The notes: generated from the letters alone by a model not told the origin. 64,000 nt of DNA from Actinoallomurus sp040655075 (GCF_040655075.1 NZ_JBFAJC010000013.1:62001-126000); one strand, 5' to 3'. Counted from the stretch's first letter, positions 16,789 to 24,184 are shown. Program-made: numbers and translations.

Positions 16789-17607
16789 ATGGACGTGGAG
16801 TCGGCCGGATCGGTTTCGGCGGATGCCGCCCCGGAGGGCGAGGACGTCACCGAGGCGAGCTGCTACCTGTTGGAGTTCTCGGTGGGTTCGGGCGGCTCAC
16901 GCCTGGCAGATGTCTTCGTCGCCGCCGGCGTCGCGGGGGTGCGGGAGATCTTCGAGCGGCGCTATAAAGGCGCCACCGACCTGATCCCCTACCACGTGAT
17001 GTGGTACGGAGCGGTCCTTCACCTCTGGGTGGTCCAAGGCGGCTCGATCGTAGAGGGCCTCGACCTGCGGACGCATCTGCGCAGTGGCGACCCCGCATGC
17101 GACCGGACGCTGGCCCGGGTCATCGCCCTCCAGGAACGCGACGATGACGACGAGCGCGCCGAGGAGATCTGGGAGGACGTGGACGCCGTCATCGAGGCGA
17201 ACGACTGGGACGCGGCCCCGACTCTGCCACTGCTGGGCCGGGTATTCGAGCTGCACGACCGGATCGACGAGGATCCAGATGGCGCGGAGGCGGCAGAGGC
17301 CGAGCTCGATGCCCTCAGAGAGGCGATCGACGAAGGCGCCCTGCCTCGTCCCGACGAATCCGCGCCCCGGACGCTGACGCTGGACTGGGACGCCCTGGCG
17401 GCGTCGGCTCCCGCACTGGCGGATCCGCTGCTGGCCTCTTCATGGGTGAGCGTGGCGTGGACGGGCGATCCGATCTCGGTCAAGGACAGCTATGTCGGTC
17501 ATCACCTTCGCTGGAGCAACGACGGCCGCATCGCCCTCCACGTCGGCTGCAACGACCTGGAGGGCGGCGAGGACGAGTGGCCGCAGGACGGCCGACCGCA
17601 GACGTGA
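16789..17607 (+). CDS. Acidic conserved hypothetical protein
   Basis: A 272-residue protein that I do not recognise. It is strongly acidic (runs such as ERDDDDERAEEIWEDVD and DEDPDGAEAAEAELD), has no signal peptide or membrane segment, and its middle looks helical. Residues about 60-90 (IPYHVMWYGAVLHLWVVQGGS) form a hydrophobic core. GGAGG at 16778-16782 supports the ATG at 16789. It follows the class V enzyme by 72 bases on the same strand, so both may be co-transcribed, and ends at a bidirectional hairpin shared with thrS. Cytosolic; function unknown. Confidence 0.6.
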   Translation: MDVESAGSVSADAAPEGEDVTEASCYLLEFSVGSGGSRLADVFVAAGVAGVREIFERRYKGATDLIPYHVMWYGAVLHLWVVQGGSIVEGLDLRTHLRSGDPACDRTLARVIALQERDDDDERAEEIWEDVDAVIEANDWDAAPTLPLLGRVFELHDRIDEDPDGAEAAEAELDALREAIDEGALPRPDESAPRTLTLDWDALAASAPALADPLLASSWVSVAWTGDPISVKDSYVGHHLRWSNDGRIALHVGCNDLEGGEDEWPQDGRPQT

Positions 17608-17654
17608 TCCCCGGCATGTGCTGCGCACTCAGGCACAGCACGCGCCGGGGATCA
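17605..17654. terminator. Bidirectional terminator between convergent genes
   Basis: TGATCCCCGGC at 17605-17615 pairs with 17644-17654, with an inner GTGCTG/CAGCAC stem separated by a two-base internal loop. The left arm includes the stop codon of the preceding gene. It should end both that gene and thrS. Confidence 0.82.
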
Positions 17655-17662
17655 TGGACGGC

Positions 17663-19624
17663 TCAGACCTGGATGCGGCTCTCCACGGCTTTGGCGATCT
17701 CCTCGACGGCCTCGTCGATGGGGATGCCGTTCTTCTGCTCGCCGTTGCGGTAGCGGAACGAGACGGCGTCCTTGGCGACGTCGTCGTCGCCGGCCAGCAG
17801 CATGTAGGGCACCTTCTGCTTCTGCGCGTTGCGGATCTTCTTCTGCATCCGGTCGCCGGAGGTGTCGACCTCCACCCGGATGCCCCGGTCGCGCAGCCTG
17901 GAAGCGATCTTCTGCAGGTGCGGGACGTGGTCGTCGGAGATGGGGATGCCGACCGCCTGCACCGGGGCCAGCCACGGCGGGAGCGCGCCCGCGTAGTGCT
18001 CGAGGAGCACGCCGAAGAACCGCTCGATCGACCCGAACAGCGCGCGGTGGATCATCACTGGGGTCTGTCGGGTGCCGTCGGCCGCCTGGTACTCCAGGCC
18101 GAAGCGCTTGGGCTGGTTGAAGTCGAGCTGGATGGTCGACAGCTGCCAGGTCCGGCCGATGGCGTCCTTGGCCTGCACGGAGATCTTCGGGCCGTAGAAC
18201 GCGGCCCCGCCCGGGTCGTCCACCAGCTCCAGCCCGGACTCCTCAGCCGCCTGGCGCAGCGCCTCGGTCGCCTCCGCCCAGTCCGCGTCGTCGCCGATGA
18301 ACTTGTCGGAGTCGTCCTTGGTGGACAGCTCCAGGAAGAACTCGGAGAGACCGAAGTCGCGCAGCACACTGAGCACGAAGCCCAGCAGCGACTTGATCTC
18401 GTCGCCCATCTGCTCCTTGGTGGTGTAGATGTGCGAGTCGTCCTGGGTCATGCCGCGCACGCGGGTGAGGCCGTGCACCACGCCCGACTTCTCGTACCGG
18501 TACACCGAGCCGAACTCGCACATCCGCAGCGGAAGCTCGCGGTAGGACCGCCCGCGCGCCCGGAAGATCAGGTTGTGCATCGGGCAGTTCATCGGCTTGA
18601 CCCGGTAGTCGACCTCGTCCACCTCGAAGGGCGAGAACATGTCGTCGCCGTAGTACGGCAGGTGGCCGGAGATCTCGAAGAGTGACGACTTGGTGATGTG
18701 CGGGGTGTTGACGAACTCGTAGCCCGCCTCCTGCTGCCGCCGCCGCATGTAGTCCTCCATCTCCTTCCGGACGATGCCGCCCTTGGGGTGGAAGACGGGC
18801 AGCCCGCTGCCCAGCTCGGGCGGGAAGGAGAACAGGTCCAGCTCGGCGCCGAGCTTGCGGTGGTCGCGCTTCTCGGCCTCTTCCAGGAAGCTCAGGTACT
18901 CGTCCTGCTTCTCCCGGGACTCCCACGCGGTGCCGTAGATGCGCTGGAGCTGCGGGTTCTTCTCGCTGCCCCGCCAGTACGCGCCGCCGGACCGCATCAG
19001 CTTGAACGCGGGGATGACGCGGGTGGACGGCAGGTGCGGACCGCGGCACAGGTCCTTCCAGCGCAGGTCGCCGCTCTTGGCGTCGAGGTTGTCGTAGATG
19101 GTCAGCTCTCCGCCGCCGACCTCCACGCTCTCCTCGTCCGCGGCGGCGCCCTTGAGGCCGATGAGCTCCAGCTTGTACGGCTCGGCGGCGAGCTCCTCGC
19201 GGGCGTCGTCGTCGGCGACGACCCGGCGCGAGAACCGCTGCCCCTGCTTGACGATCTCCCGCATCTTCTTCTCGATGCGCTTGAGGTCGTCGGGCTGGAA
19301 GGGGTGCTCGACGTCGAAGTCGTAGTAGAAGCCGTTCTCGACGGGCGGGCCGATGCCGAGCTTGGCGTCGGGGAACAGCTCCTGCACCGCCTGCGCCATG
19401 ACGTGCGCGGCGGAGTGACGCATGATGGCAAGGCCCTCGGACGAGTCGATCTGGATCGGCTCGACGACGTCGCCGTCACGCAGGGCGTACGCCAGGTCGC
19501 GGGCCTGGCCTCCGACGCGGGCGGCGATCACGGTGCGGCCGTCGGCGCCGAGCGCTTCTCCGGCGGTGGTGCCGGCCGCCACCACACGCTCGCTTCCGCC
19601 GAGGGTGATGCGCAGCTCAGACAC
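17663..19624 (-). CDS. thrS: Threonyl-tRNA synthetase
   Basis: Class II aminoacyl-tRNA synthetase that charges tRNA(Thr). From the GTG at 19624 it has 653 residues in the normal order: TGS domain (VSELRITLGG), editing domain with the HSAAHVMAQAV zinc/hydrolysis motif (HxxxH), catalytic core with VKPMNCPMHNLIF (zinc-binding Cys) and RELPLRMCEFGSVYRYE (motif 2), then the anticodon-binding domain (PVQAVGIPISDDHVPHLQ). AAGGAG lies just before the GTG, but an in-frame ATG at 19702 also has AGAGGAG in front, so a 26-residue longer form is possible. A Thr-codon leader and a hairpin precede the gene (see 19741-19859). Confidence 0.95.
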   Translation of the reverse strand: MSELRITLGGSERVVAAGTTAGEALGADGRTVIAARVGGQARDLAYALRDGDVVEPIQIDSSEGLAIMRHSAAHVMAQAVQELFPDAKLGIGPPVENGFYYDFDVEHPFQPDDLKRIEKKMREIVKQGQRFSRRVVADDDAREELAAEPYKLELIGLKGAAADEESVEVGGGELTIYDNLDAKSGDLRWKDLCRGPHLPSTRVIPAFKLMRSGGAYWRGSEKNPQLQRIYGTAWESREKQDEYLSFLEEAEKRDHRKLGAELDLFSFPPELGSGLPVFHPKGGIVRKEMEDYMRRRQQEAGYEFVNTPHITKSSLFEISGHLPYYGDDMFSPFEVDEVDYRVKPMNCPMHNLIFRARGRSYRELPLRMCEFGSVYRYEKSGVVHGLTRVRGMTQDDSHIYTTKEQMGDEIKSLLGFVLSVLRDFGLSEFFLELSTKDDSDKFIGDDADWAEATEALRQAAEESGLELVDDPGGAAFYGPKISVQAKDAIGRTWQLSTIQLDFNQPKRFGLEYQAADGTRQTPVMIHRALFGSIERFFGVLLEHYAGALPPWLAPVQAVGIPISDDHVPHLQKIASRLRDRGIRVEVDTSGDRMQKKIRNAQKQKVPYMLLAGDDDVAKDAVSFRYRNGEQKNGIPIDEAVEEIAKAVESRIQV

Positions 19625-19740
19625 GGAAACTCCTTGATGGTCAGGGATATCAGGTTCGAATGCTATCGACTGTGCGGGTCCGGCGGACGCCATCGGCTCC
19701 ATGATCGCTCCTCTCGTGGCGGGAGCGAGCCGGGAAGCAG

Positions 19741-19770
19741 CGAGGCCCCGGGATCGCTCCCGGGGCCTCG
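19741..19770 (-). terminator. Attenuator-type hairpin in the thrS leader
   Basis: A perfect 13-base stem (arms 19741-19753 and 19758-19770, loop of four) stands between the leader peptide stop and the thrS start. It is GC-rich without a clear T-tract, like many actinobacterial terminators. Its position after three Thr codons suggests that it forms or is prevented depending on ribosome movement over the leader. Confidence 0.7.
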
Positions 19771-19779
19771 GCCGTCAAG

Positions 19780-19842
19780 TCAGTGCAGGCAGCCGTCGCG
19801 CCGGGGCTCGCCCGGCGTCGTCGTCTCGAATATCGCCGCCAT
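19780..19842 (-). CDS. Putative Thr-rich leader peptide of thrS
   Basis: A 20-residue reading frame, MAAIFETTTPGEPRRDGCLH, placed 155 bases before the thrS GTG. Three consecutive ACG codons (Thr7-Thr9) are the hallmark of an amino-acid-sensing leader. A small hairpin lies in the second half of the frame (CGCCGGG / CCCGGCG, 19799-19817) and the strong hairpin at 19741-19770 follows the stop, which is the pause/terminator layout of ribosome-mediated attenuation. No ribosome binding site is visible; instead an extended -10 element ends eight bases before the ATG, so the mRNA may begin at the start codon (leaderless). The assignment is from layout only. Confidence 0.62.
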   Translation of the reverse strand: MAAIFETTTPGEPRRDGCLH

Positions 19843-19850
19843 GCGCTCAG

Positions 19851-19859
19851 GGTATATCA
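19851..19859 (-). promoter_or_regulatory. Extended -10 element of the thrS leader transcript
   Basis: On the minus strand TGATATACC reads as a TG-N-TATACC extended -10 element, ending eight bases before the leader ATG. The TG is part of the TGA stop of the PIG-L gene. No good -35 was found, which fits an extended -10 promoter. Transcription would start at or next to the leader ATG. Confidence 0.5.
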
Positions 19860-21755
19860 GCGGCCGATGGCCCGCCACGCGGCTTTCTCGCCGTGAGCGC
19901 GCGCGGCGACGTGCAGCCGCCCGTCGGCGCCCAGAGCGCACAGCTCCCCGCTGACCGGCAGTGGGGCGGGAACCCCGACCAGCTGCATCCGGGGCGGTTT
20001 CCCGGTGACGGGTGGCTCGCCGTCGAGGCCCCGCGCGGCGTTGACCACCGCCGGGCTGTCCCAGAGCTTCGCCGCGACCTGACGGGAGATCGTCAGTGTC
20101 CGCGCGGTCCACGGCTCGCGGAACAGCACCCTGATCCGGCCGCCGGCCAGCTCGGCGGCGAGCGGCGCGATCGCCCCGGCCACCGGGAGGGTGCCCGCGA
20201 AGACGAGGGGCTTGCCCTGCGCGTGCTGGCGCCACCACAGGATCTGCGAGCGGGTCGCGGCGAACAGCTCGATCAGCCCGCCGTCGGTGACGACCGCCGC
20301 CAGGCCGTCCTGGACGTCGCCGTACCGCAGGTGCTTCTTCTTCGACTGGGGGGAGGCGACCTGCCGCATGTCGATGCCCGGCAGGTCCGTCCACTTGTGG
20401 CTCCAGCCGCCCGCGCCGAGGAACCGCGCGCTGACGCCCCCGCGCCCGTTGCGGACGAACACCGCGACCATCCCCGAGCCGTCGGCCACGGCCACCGGGG
20501 CGCCGGCCTGGTTGTGGATCTTCGCCGGGTCCGGGCGGCCGAGGGACCGCCAGCCCCCCTGGTCGAACGCGACGACCTCCCCGGTGTCGGAGCGCAGGCC
20601 GAGCACCACCGGCCCGGCGGCGGCCACCGCGGGCGCCAGCGGGCCGCCCGGATCGCCGAGGAACCGGGGGGCCGACCAGCGGCCGCCCGTGCGCCGCCAG
20701 GCGACCAGGCGGCCTCCGCCCACCGCGTACACGGTGTCCATCGCGGTGAAGCCGGTGCCGCGCGGCCACCGGTAGACCATCCGCGCCTCGTAGGCGTCCC
20801 AGTGGGGGTTCTCGGCGTTGATGCGGTAGTCGTGCGCGGAGTACGCCGCGAACACGCGCTGCTTGAATTTGTTGTCGGCCTCGCTGAGGTTCACCGCCAG
20901 GTTGCGGATGTTGTAGTCGCGGTAGTTGACCTGCAGCACGAGCCGGTCGGGGTGGCGTGCGGCGTAGCGGCGCACGGCCTCGCCGGCGAAGTGGGCGGCG
21001 GCGATGTGATCGGGATGGTCCGCGCTGTACCGCTCGTCGGGCGCGGTGTCCTGGGAGCGTACGACGGTCGGCCGGAAGCTCTGCATCAGGCCGGTGAGCG
21101 CGGTGAGGACGTCTTCCCGGGTCAGGCACCGCCGGTACGGCGAGCCCTCGGGCGCCTGGGTCCAGCCGCACAGCTCCGGATGATGGTCGGCGCCCCACAA
21201 CTTGCCCAGGGTGTGCCAGCTCAGGCTGGCGCGCGGGTCGCGCCCGTCCGGCACGAGCATGAACACCAGCCGGATGTCGGGCCGGTCGACCAGGGTGTAC
21301 GACTGCAGCCGCAGCGAGCCGGCCGTGAGGGTCTCCGGCCGCCACCGGTCGCGGACGCCGAGCATGAGGGCGTACGCCGTCCGCAGGCCGGTCTCGCGTT
21401 CGGCCACGTAGGCGTTCACGTCATGGGTGTCGGGCGGGGCTCCGGCCTTGCTCTCCCCCGCGCTGAGATAGACGGTCAGGTGCGGCGATCCGGCGCGCAG
21501 CGACTCCGACAGGTCCGGCGTCATGAACAGCAGGTCGTCGTCCTCGTGGGCGACGATCTGCAGGTAGCGGGAGCGGGCCGCGGGCGTTCCCGGCACCGCC
21601 GCGCCGTGGCGGTTCACCGACGCGCGCGTGTTGCTCTCGGAGAGCAGGCCGATGCCCGTGCCCAGCCCGGCTGCGGCGACCGCACCGACCAGGAAGAACC
21701 GTCGCCGATCGGGTCCGAATAGCGGAGCTCCGGATGCGGACGGTTCGTTGGACAT
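19857..21755 (-). CDS. PIG-L family deacetylase with C-terminal propeller-like domain
   Basis: A 632-residue exported protein. A Tat-type leader is visible (DRRRFFLVGAVAAAGLGTG, residues 16-34). The zinc-dependent LmbE/PIG-L de-N-acetylase domain follows: AHEDDDLLFM at 69-78 (variant of AHPDDE) and SADHPDHIAAAHFAGEAV at about 245-262, which together give the metal ligands. The second half (about 330-632) contains repeated GGWR/GGWS and GPVVLGLRSDTGEVVAF-type strands, suggesting a lectin-like beta-propeller. The enzyme probably removes acetyl from an amino sugar outside the cell. It stands upstream of thrS on the same strand but the strong internal promoter argues for separate control. Confidence 0.83.
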   Translation of the reverse strand: MSNEPSASGAPLFGPDRRRFFLVGAVAAAGLGTGIGLLSESNTRASVNRHGAAVPGTPAARSRYLQIVAHEDDDLLFMTPDLSESLRAGSPHLTVYLSAGESKAGAPPDTHDVNAYVAERETGLRTAYALMLGVRDRWRPETLTAGSLRLQSYTLVDRPDIRLVFMLVPDGRDPRASLSWHTLGKLWGADHHPELCGWTQAPEGSPYRRCLTREDVLTALTGLMQSFRPTVVRSQDTAPDERYSADHPDHIAAAHFAGEAVRRYAARHPDRLVLQVNYRDYNIRNLAVNLSEADNKFKQRVFAAYSAHDYRINAENPHWDAYEARMVYRWPRGTGFTAMDTVYAVGGGRLVAWRRTGGRWSAPRFLGDPGGPLAPAVAAAGPVVLGLRSDTGEVVAFDQGGWRSLGRPDPAKIHNQAGAPVAVADGSGMVAVFVRNGRGGVSARFLGAGGWSHKWTDLPGIDMRQVASPQSKKKHLRYGDVQDGLAAVVTDGGLIELFAATRSQILWWRQHAQGKPLVFAGTLPVAGAIAPLAAELAGGRIRVLFREPWTARTLTISRQVAAKLWDSPAVVNAARGLDGEPPVTGKPPRMQLVGVPAPLPVSGELCALGADGRLHVAARAHGEKAAWRAIGR

Positions 21756-21819
21756 GCGGCGGACACTCCCGTGATCGGCGCGGATGAGTGGGAACCAAAC
21801 GAGTATCGCGGAACGCCAG

Positions 21820-22052
21820 ACCTGTCCGTGCCCGGAAGCTCGACGCCGACCTGTCCGCGTCCAGAAACGGGGCGCCCGACCTGTCCGTGCGCGGAAGCTC
21901 GACGCCGACCTGTGCGTGGAAGCTCGACGCCGACCTGTCCGCGTCCAGAAACGGGGCTCTGGACCTGTCCGTGCACGGGAACGGGACGCCGGACCCGTCC
22001 AGGTGCGGAAACGGGACGCCGGACCCGTCCGGGTGCGGAAACGGGACGCCGG
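21820..22052. repeat. Tandem repeat of eight 25-30 base units
   Basis: Eight degenerate units follow one another, each opening with ACCTGTCC or ACCCGTCC and closing with GACGCCG or a variant; units 6-8 are closest (GGAAACGGGACGCCGG ends), unit 4 is shortened to 25 bases. The region lies between the start of the PIG-L gene and a riboswitch-like leader. Frames read through it in several phases with proline/arginine-rich low-complexity text and without start signals, so I treat it as non-coding. Confidence 0.8.
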
Positions 22053-22071
22053 GCCGTCGAGTAAGCTGGGC

Positions 22072-22213
22072 GCGGCGAAGGGGAGTAGTCCCGCCGGCCG
22101 GTCGTCGACATGCTGGAGCGCTCAGCGCTCCCGGTGCCCGGGCCCCACGACAGGGGTGGACGAGACCTTCGGCTGTCGGTGACCGCTGATCACCGTGAGC
22201 CGAGGTCTCTTTT
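22072..22213 (+). ncRNA. yybP-ykoY-like manganese riboswitch with expression platform
   Basis: The leader of the cation exchanger carries the two conserved parts of the yybP-ykoY class: GGGGAGTAG at 22080-22088 and CGAGACC at 22161-22167, with GTCGACATGCTGG between them. The GAGACC (22162-22167) can also pair with GGTCTC at 22204-22209, which is followed by TTTT at 22210-22213: a T-tract-ended terminator that competes with the aptamer. That predicts more readthrough when Mn2+ stabilises the aptamer. A second dyad, CACCGTGAG / CTCACGGTG (22191-22199, 22219-22227), overlaps this platform. Class assigned by eye. Confidence 0.72.
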
Positions 22214-22247
22214 CTTGTCTCACGGTGTCCCGATCGATGAGGAATTC

Positions 22248-23312
22248 ATGCTGCACGTCGTGATCCTGCTGGCATGCGCCGTAGCGATCTACTTGTCCTG
22301 CGAGTGGTTCGTCAACGCCGTGGAATGGCTGGGCGTCCGGTTGAAGGTCGGCCCGCTCGCCGTCGGGACCCTGCTCGCCGCGTTCGGCACGGCTCTTCCG
22401 GAGAGTGTTGTGACGTTCGTCGCCGTGGTGTTCGGCTCCGGCGAGGCGCAGAAGGACATCGGTGTCGGAGCCGCGATGGGCGGCCCCCTCGCCCTGGCCA
22501 CCGTCGCGTACGGCGTGACCGGCTTCATGATGCTGACCAGCCGCCGGAAGGTCCAGGCCGCCGCCCGTACGGCCGCCCCCGTCGGCGGCGGAACCGGCGC
22601 CGCCGCCGAGGACACGACGGGCGGCTCACCGAGTGACGACCTGGGCGACACCGGCAAACTCGCGCGCGACCAGCGGTGGTTCCTCGCCATCTTCGTCGTG
22701 AAGGTGGCGCTGGGCCTGGTGGCCTTCGCGTACAAGCCCTGGCTCGGCCTGCTCTTCTTTGCCGCGTACGCGGTCTACTTCTGGCGGGAGCTGCGCGATG
22801 GCGGGGAGCACGGCGACGGCGCGGACCTGGAGCCGCTGCTCCTGCAGCGCCGCCGCGAGACGCCGGCGACGTGGGCCGTCGTCACGCAGAGCGTCGTCAC
22901 CCTTGTGATCATCTTCTTCGCGTCGCAGCTGTTCGTGCACCAGCTCGACGCGATCGGCCCGATGATCGGCCTGCCCGCGGCGGTCACCGCGCTGCTGCTC
23001 TCCCCCATCGCCACCGAGCTGCCCGAGATCATGAACGCCGTGATCTGGGTCCGCCAGGGCAAGACTCCGCTTGCCCTGGCCAACATCAGCGGCGCGATGA
23101 TGATCCAGGCGACCGTGCCGTCCGGGCTGGGCATCCTGTTCACGCCGTGGCGATTCGACGGCGCCCTGCTCCTGTCCGGAGTGGTCACGATGGCGGCCAT
23201 GGTGTTCCTGCTGGCGATGCTCAGGACGGGCCGCTTCAACGCCCGGACCCTGACCCTGGCGGCCGGCTTCTACGCCGTCTTCGGGCTCTGCCTGATCCCG
23301 ATCCTGTCCTGA
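22248..23312 (+). CDS. CaCA-type cation/proton or Na+/Ca2+ exchanger
   Basis: A 354-residue membrane antiporter with the two inverted halves of the CaCA superfamily: alpha-1 repeat VGTLLAAFGTALPESVVTFV (about residues 36-55) and alpha-2 repeat LLLSPIATELPEIMNAVIWV (about 250-269), each with the conserved acidic residue in a helix. Roughly ten hydrophobic segments surround a soluble linker (about 100-150) rich in Ala, Gly and Thr. The ATG at 22248 has GAGGAA upstream. The preceding riboswitch-like leader predicts Mn2+ control and suggests that manganese export is its task; family alone would allow Ca2+. Confidence 0.85.
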   Translation: MLHVVILLACAVAIYLSCEWFVNAVEWLGVRLKVGPLAVGTLLAAFGTALPESVVTFVAVVFGSGEAQKDIGVGAAMGGPLALATVAYGVTGFMMLTSRRKVQAAARTAAPVGGGTGAAAEDTTGGSPSDDLGDTGKLARDQRWFLAIFVVKVALGLVAFAYKPWLGLLFFAAYAVYFWRELRDGGEHGDGADLEPLLLQRRRETPATWAVVTQSVVTLVIIFFASQLFVHQLDAIGPMIGLPAAVTALLLSPIATELPEIMNAVIWVRQGKTPLALANISGAMMIQATVPSGLGILFTPWRFDGALLLSGVVTMAAMVFLLAMLRTGRFNARTLTLAAGFYAVFGLCLIPILS

Positions 23313-23319
23313 TCACGAC

Positions 23320-23341
23320 GGACCGGCGGTGACGCCGGTCC
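23320..23341. terminator. Hairpin between exchanger and thioredoxin genes
   Basis: GGACCGGCG at 23320-23328 and CGCCGGTCC at 23333-23341 form a nine-base stem with a four-base GTGA loop, eight bases after the exchanger stop and between convergent genes. Confidence 0.8.
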
Positions 23342-23380
23342 GCGGTCGGCGGCGGTGCCGGGCGGGACCGGCGGGGGCGG

Positions 23381-23740
23381 TCAGGCCTTCTTGGCCAGGC
23401 GGCTGCGCACGTCGTCCATGTCGAGGGCGCGGACCTGCTCGATGAGGCTCTCGAGGGACTCGGCGGGGAGCGCGCCGGGCTGGGAGAACACGATCACGCC
23501 GTCGCGGACCGCCATGATCGTCGGGATGGACCGGATGTCGAAGCGCATCGCCAGGTCCTGTTCGGCCTCGGTGTCGACCTTGCCGAAGACGATGTCCTCG
23601 TGCTTGGCGGACGCCTCGTCGTAGATGGGCGCGAACATCTTGCACGGCCCGCACCAGCTGGCCCAGAAGTCGACCAGCACGATGCCGTCGCCGCTCGCGG
23701 CCTTGTCGAAATTCTCGGAGGTCAGCGTCGTCGTCGCCAT
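23381..23740 (-). CDS. Thioredoxin
   Basis: A 119-residue cytosolic thioredoxin with the canonical active site DFWASWCGPCKMFAP (residues 24-38), cis-proline region FDIRSIPTIMAVRDG (about 69-83) and a slightly extended charged C-terminus. It reduces protein disulfides at the expense of thioredoxin reductase. The ATG at 23740 has GAGGAG seven bases upstream; a nine-residue longer form from 23767 is unlikely. It stands alone, convergent with the cation exchanger, with no reductase gene nearby. Confidence 0.92.
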   Translation of the reverse strand: MATTTLTSENFDKAASGDGIVLVDFWASWCGPCKMFAPIYDEASAKHEDIVFGKVDTEAEQDLAMRFDIRSIPTIMAVRDGVIVFSQPGALPAESLESLIEQVRALDMDDVRSRLAKKA

Positions 23741-23846
23741 GTCACAGCTCCTCGGTGTCGGGGTCAACGGGTCCTATCAGGCCACCCGCCCCCAGCACAA
23801 CAGAGGAGGCACGCCGGTAATTCCGGTGGCGCGCCGGCACGAACGG

Positions 23847-23944
23847 TCCGGCGATGATGGCCACGACTCTCGGCCTCGCAGCCCGGGTCCCCGGTCATAC
23901 CGGGGGTGCCTGGGATGCGCAGCTCCTCGAGAGTCATCGCCGGA
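23847..23944. repeat. Nested inverted repeats between thioredoxin and peptide genes
   Basis: The outer arms 23847-23856 plus 23866-23872 match 23928-23944 in reverse complement, with nine unmatched bases on the left side. Inside lie further pairs, including CCCCGG / CCGGGG around 23889-23905. The result is a structured segment of about 98 bases. It is downstream of the peptide gene and upstream of thioredoxin on the minus strand; no known RNA family was recognised. Confidence 0.5.
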
Positions 23945-23950
23945 CCGGTC

Positions 23951-23978
23951 GCAGACGCGCTCTTACCGACGCGTCTGC
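23951..23978 (-). terminator. Hairpin behind the secreted-peptide gene
   Basis: GCAGACGCG at 23951-23959 pairs perfectly with CGCGTCTGC at 23970-23978, ten-base loop. On the minus strand it comes 16 bases after the stop of the 45-codon peptide gene, a good terminator position and indirect support for that gene. Confidence 0.72.
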
Positions 23979-23994
23979 GAAACGGAATGGTCGG

Positions 23995-24132
23995 TCAGCA
24001 GCACCGGCTGAACGCGTCACCCGGCGACACCGTGTCCGCGGACGCGGAGACGGTGCCGACCGCCTGTACACCGACGAGTGAAGTGACTATAGCCAACACG
24101 AACAGGGCGATGACCCTGCGAAGGTGTGACAT
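23995..24132 (-). CDS. Small secreted peptide ending in Cys-Cys (candidate pheromone precursor)
   Basis: A 45-codon gene with GAAAGGA nine bases before its ATG. The peptide starts MSHLRR, continues with a strong hydrophobic core (VIALFVLAIVTSLVG) and a signal-peptidase-like SASA site after residue 32, leaving the short product DTVSPGDAFSRCC. It is divergent from an XRE-TPR regulator with 52 AT-rich bases between, and a hairpin follows its stop. This is the arrangement of peptide-pheromone/regulator pairs such as Rgg-SHP in Firmicutes, but no homologue is recognised and export, processing and sensing are inference. The gene could also encode a small surface protein. Confidence 0.62.
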   Translation of the reverse strand: MSHLRRVIALFVLAIVTSLVGVQAVGTVSASADTVSPGDAFSRCC

Positions 24133-24184
24133 TGTTTTCTATCCTTTCGTGTGGTTCTGTCATTTTCTTGTAGAGGCGGACGGG
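24133..24184. promoter_or_regulatory. AT-rich divergent control region, peptide / XRE-TPR regulator
   Basis: Only 52 bases separate the two start codons. The stretch is markedly AT-rich for this genome (ATTGTTTTCTATCC, GTCATTTTCTTG) and must contain both promoters and, if the regulator acts here, its operator. AGAGG at 24174-24178 is the likely binding site for ribosomes of the regulator gene. Confidence 0.55.

Noticed and set aside
19625..19856. T-box riboswitch before thrS
   Set aside because: No T-box bulge motif (TGG...ACCGCG type) was found; the Thr-codon frame and hairpin explain the region better.
17492..19954. Two long plus-strand frames opposite thrS and its leader
   Set aside because: They lie antisense to an unmistakable threonyl-tRNA synthetase and show only low-complexity translation.
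21820..22052. Possible CRISPR array
   Set aside because: Units are contiguous without spacers and degenerate, and no cas gene is present.
21771..22189. Overlapping frames with repeated SSTPTCPRPETG-like or LDADLSASRNGAP-like text
   Set aside because: They come from the tandem repeat read in several phases; no start signals and three phases are equally open, so the region is treated as non-coding.
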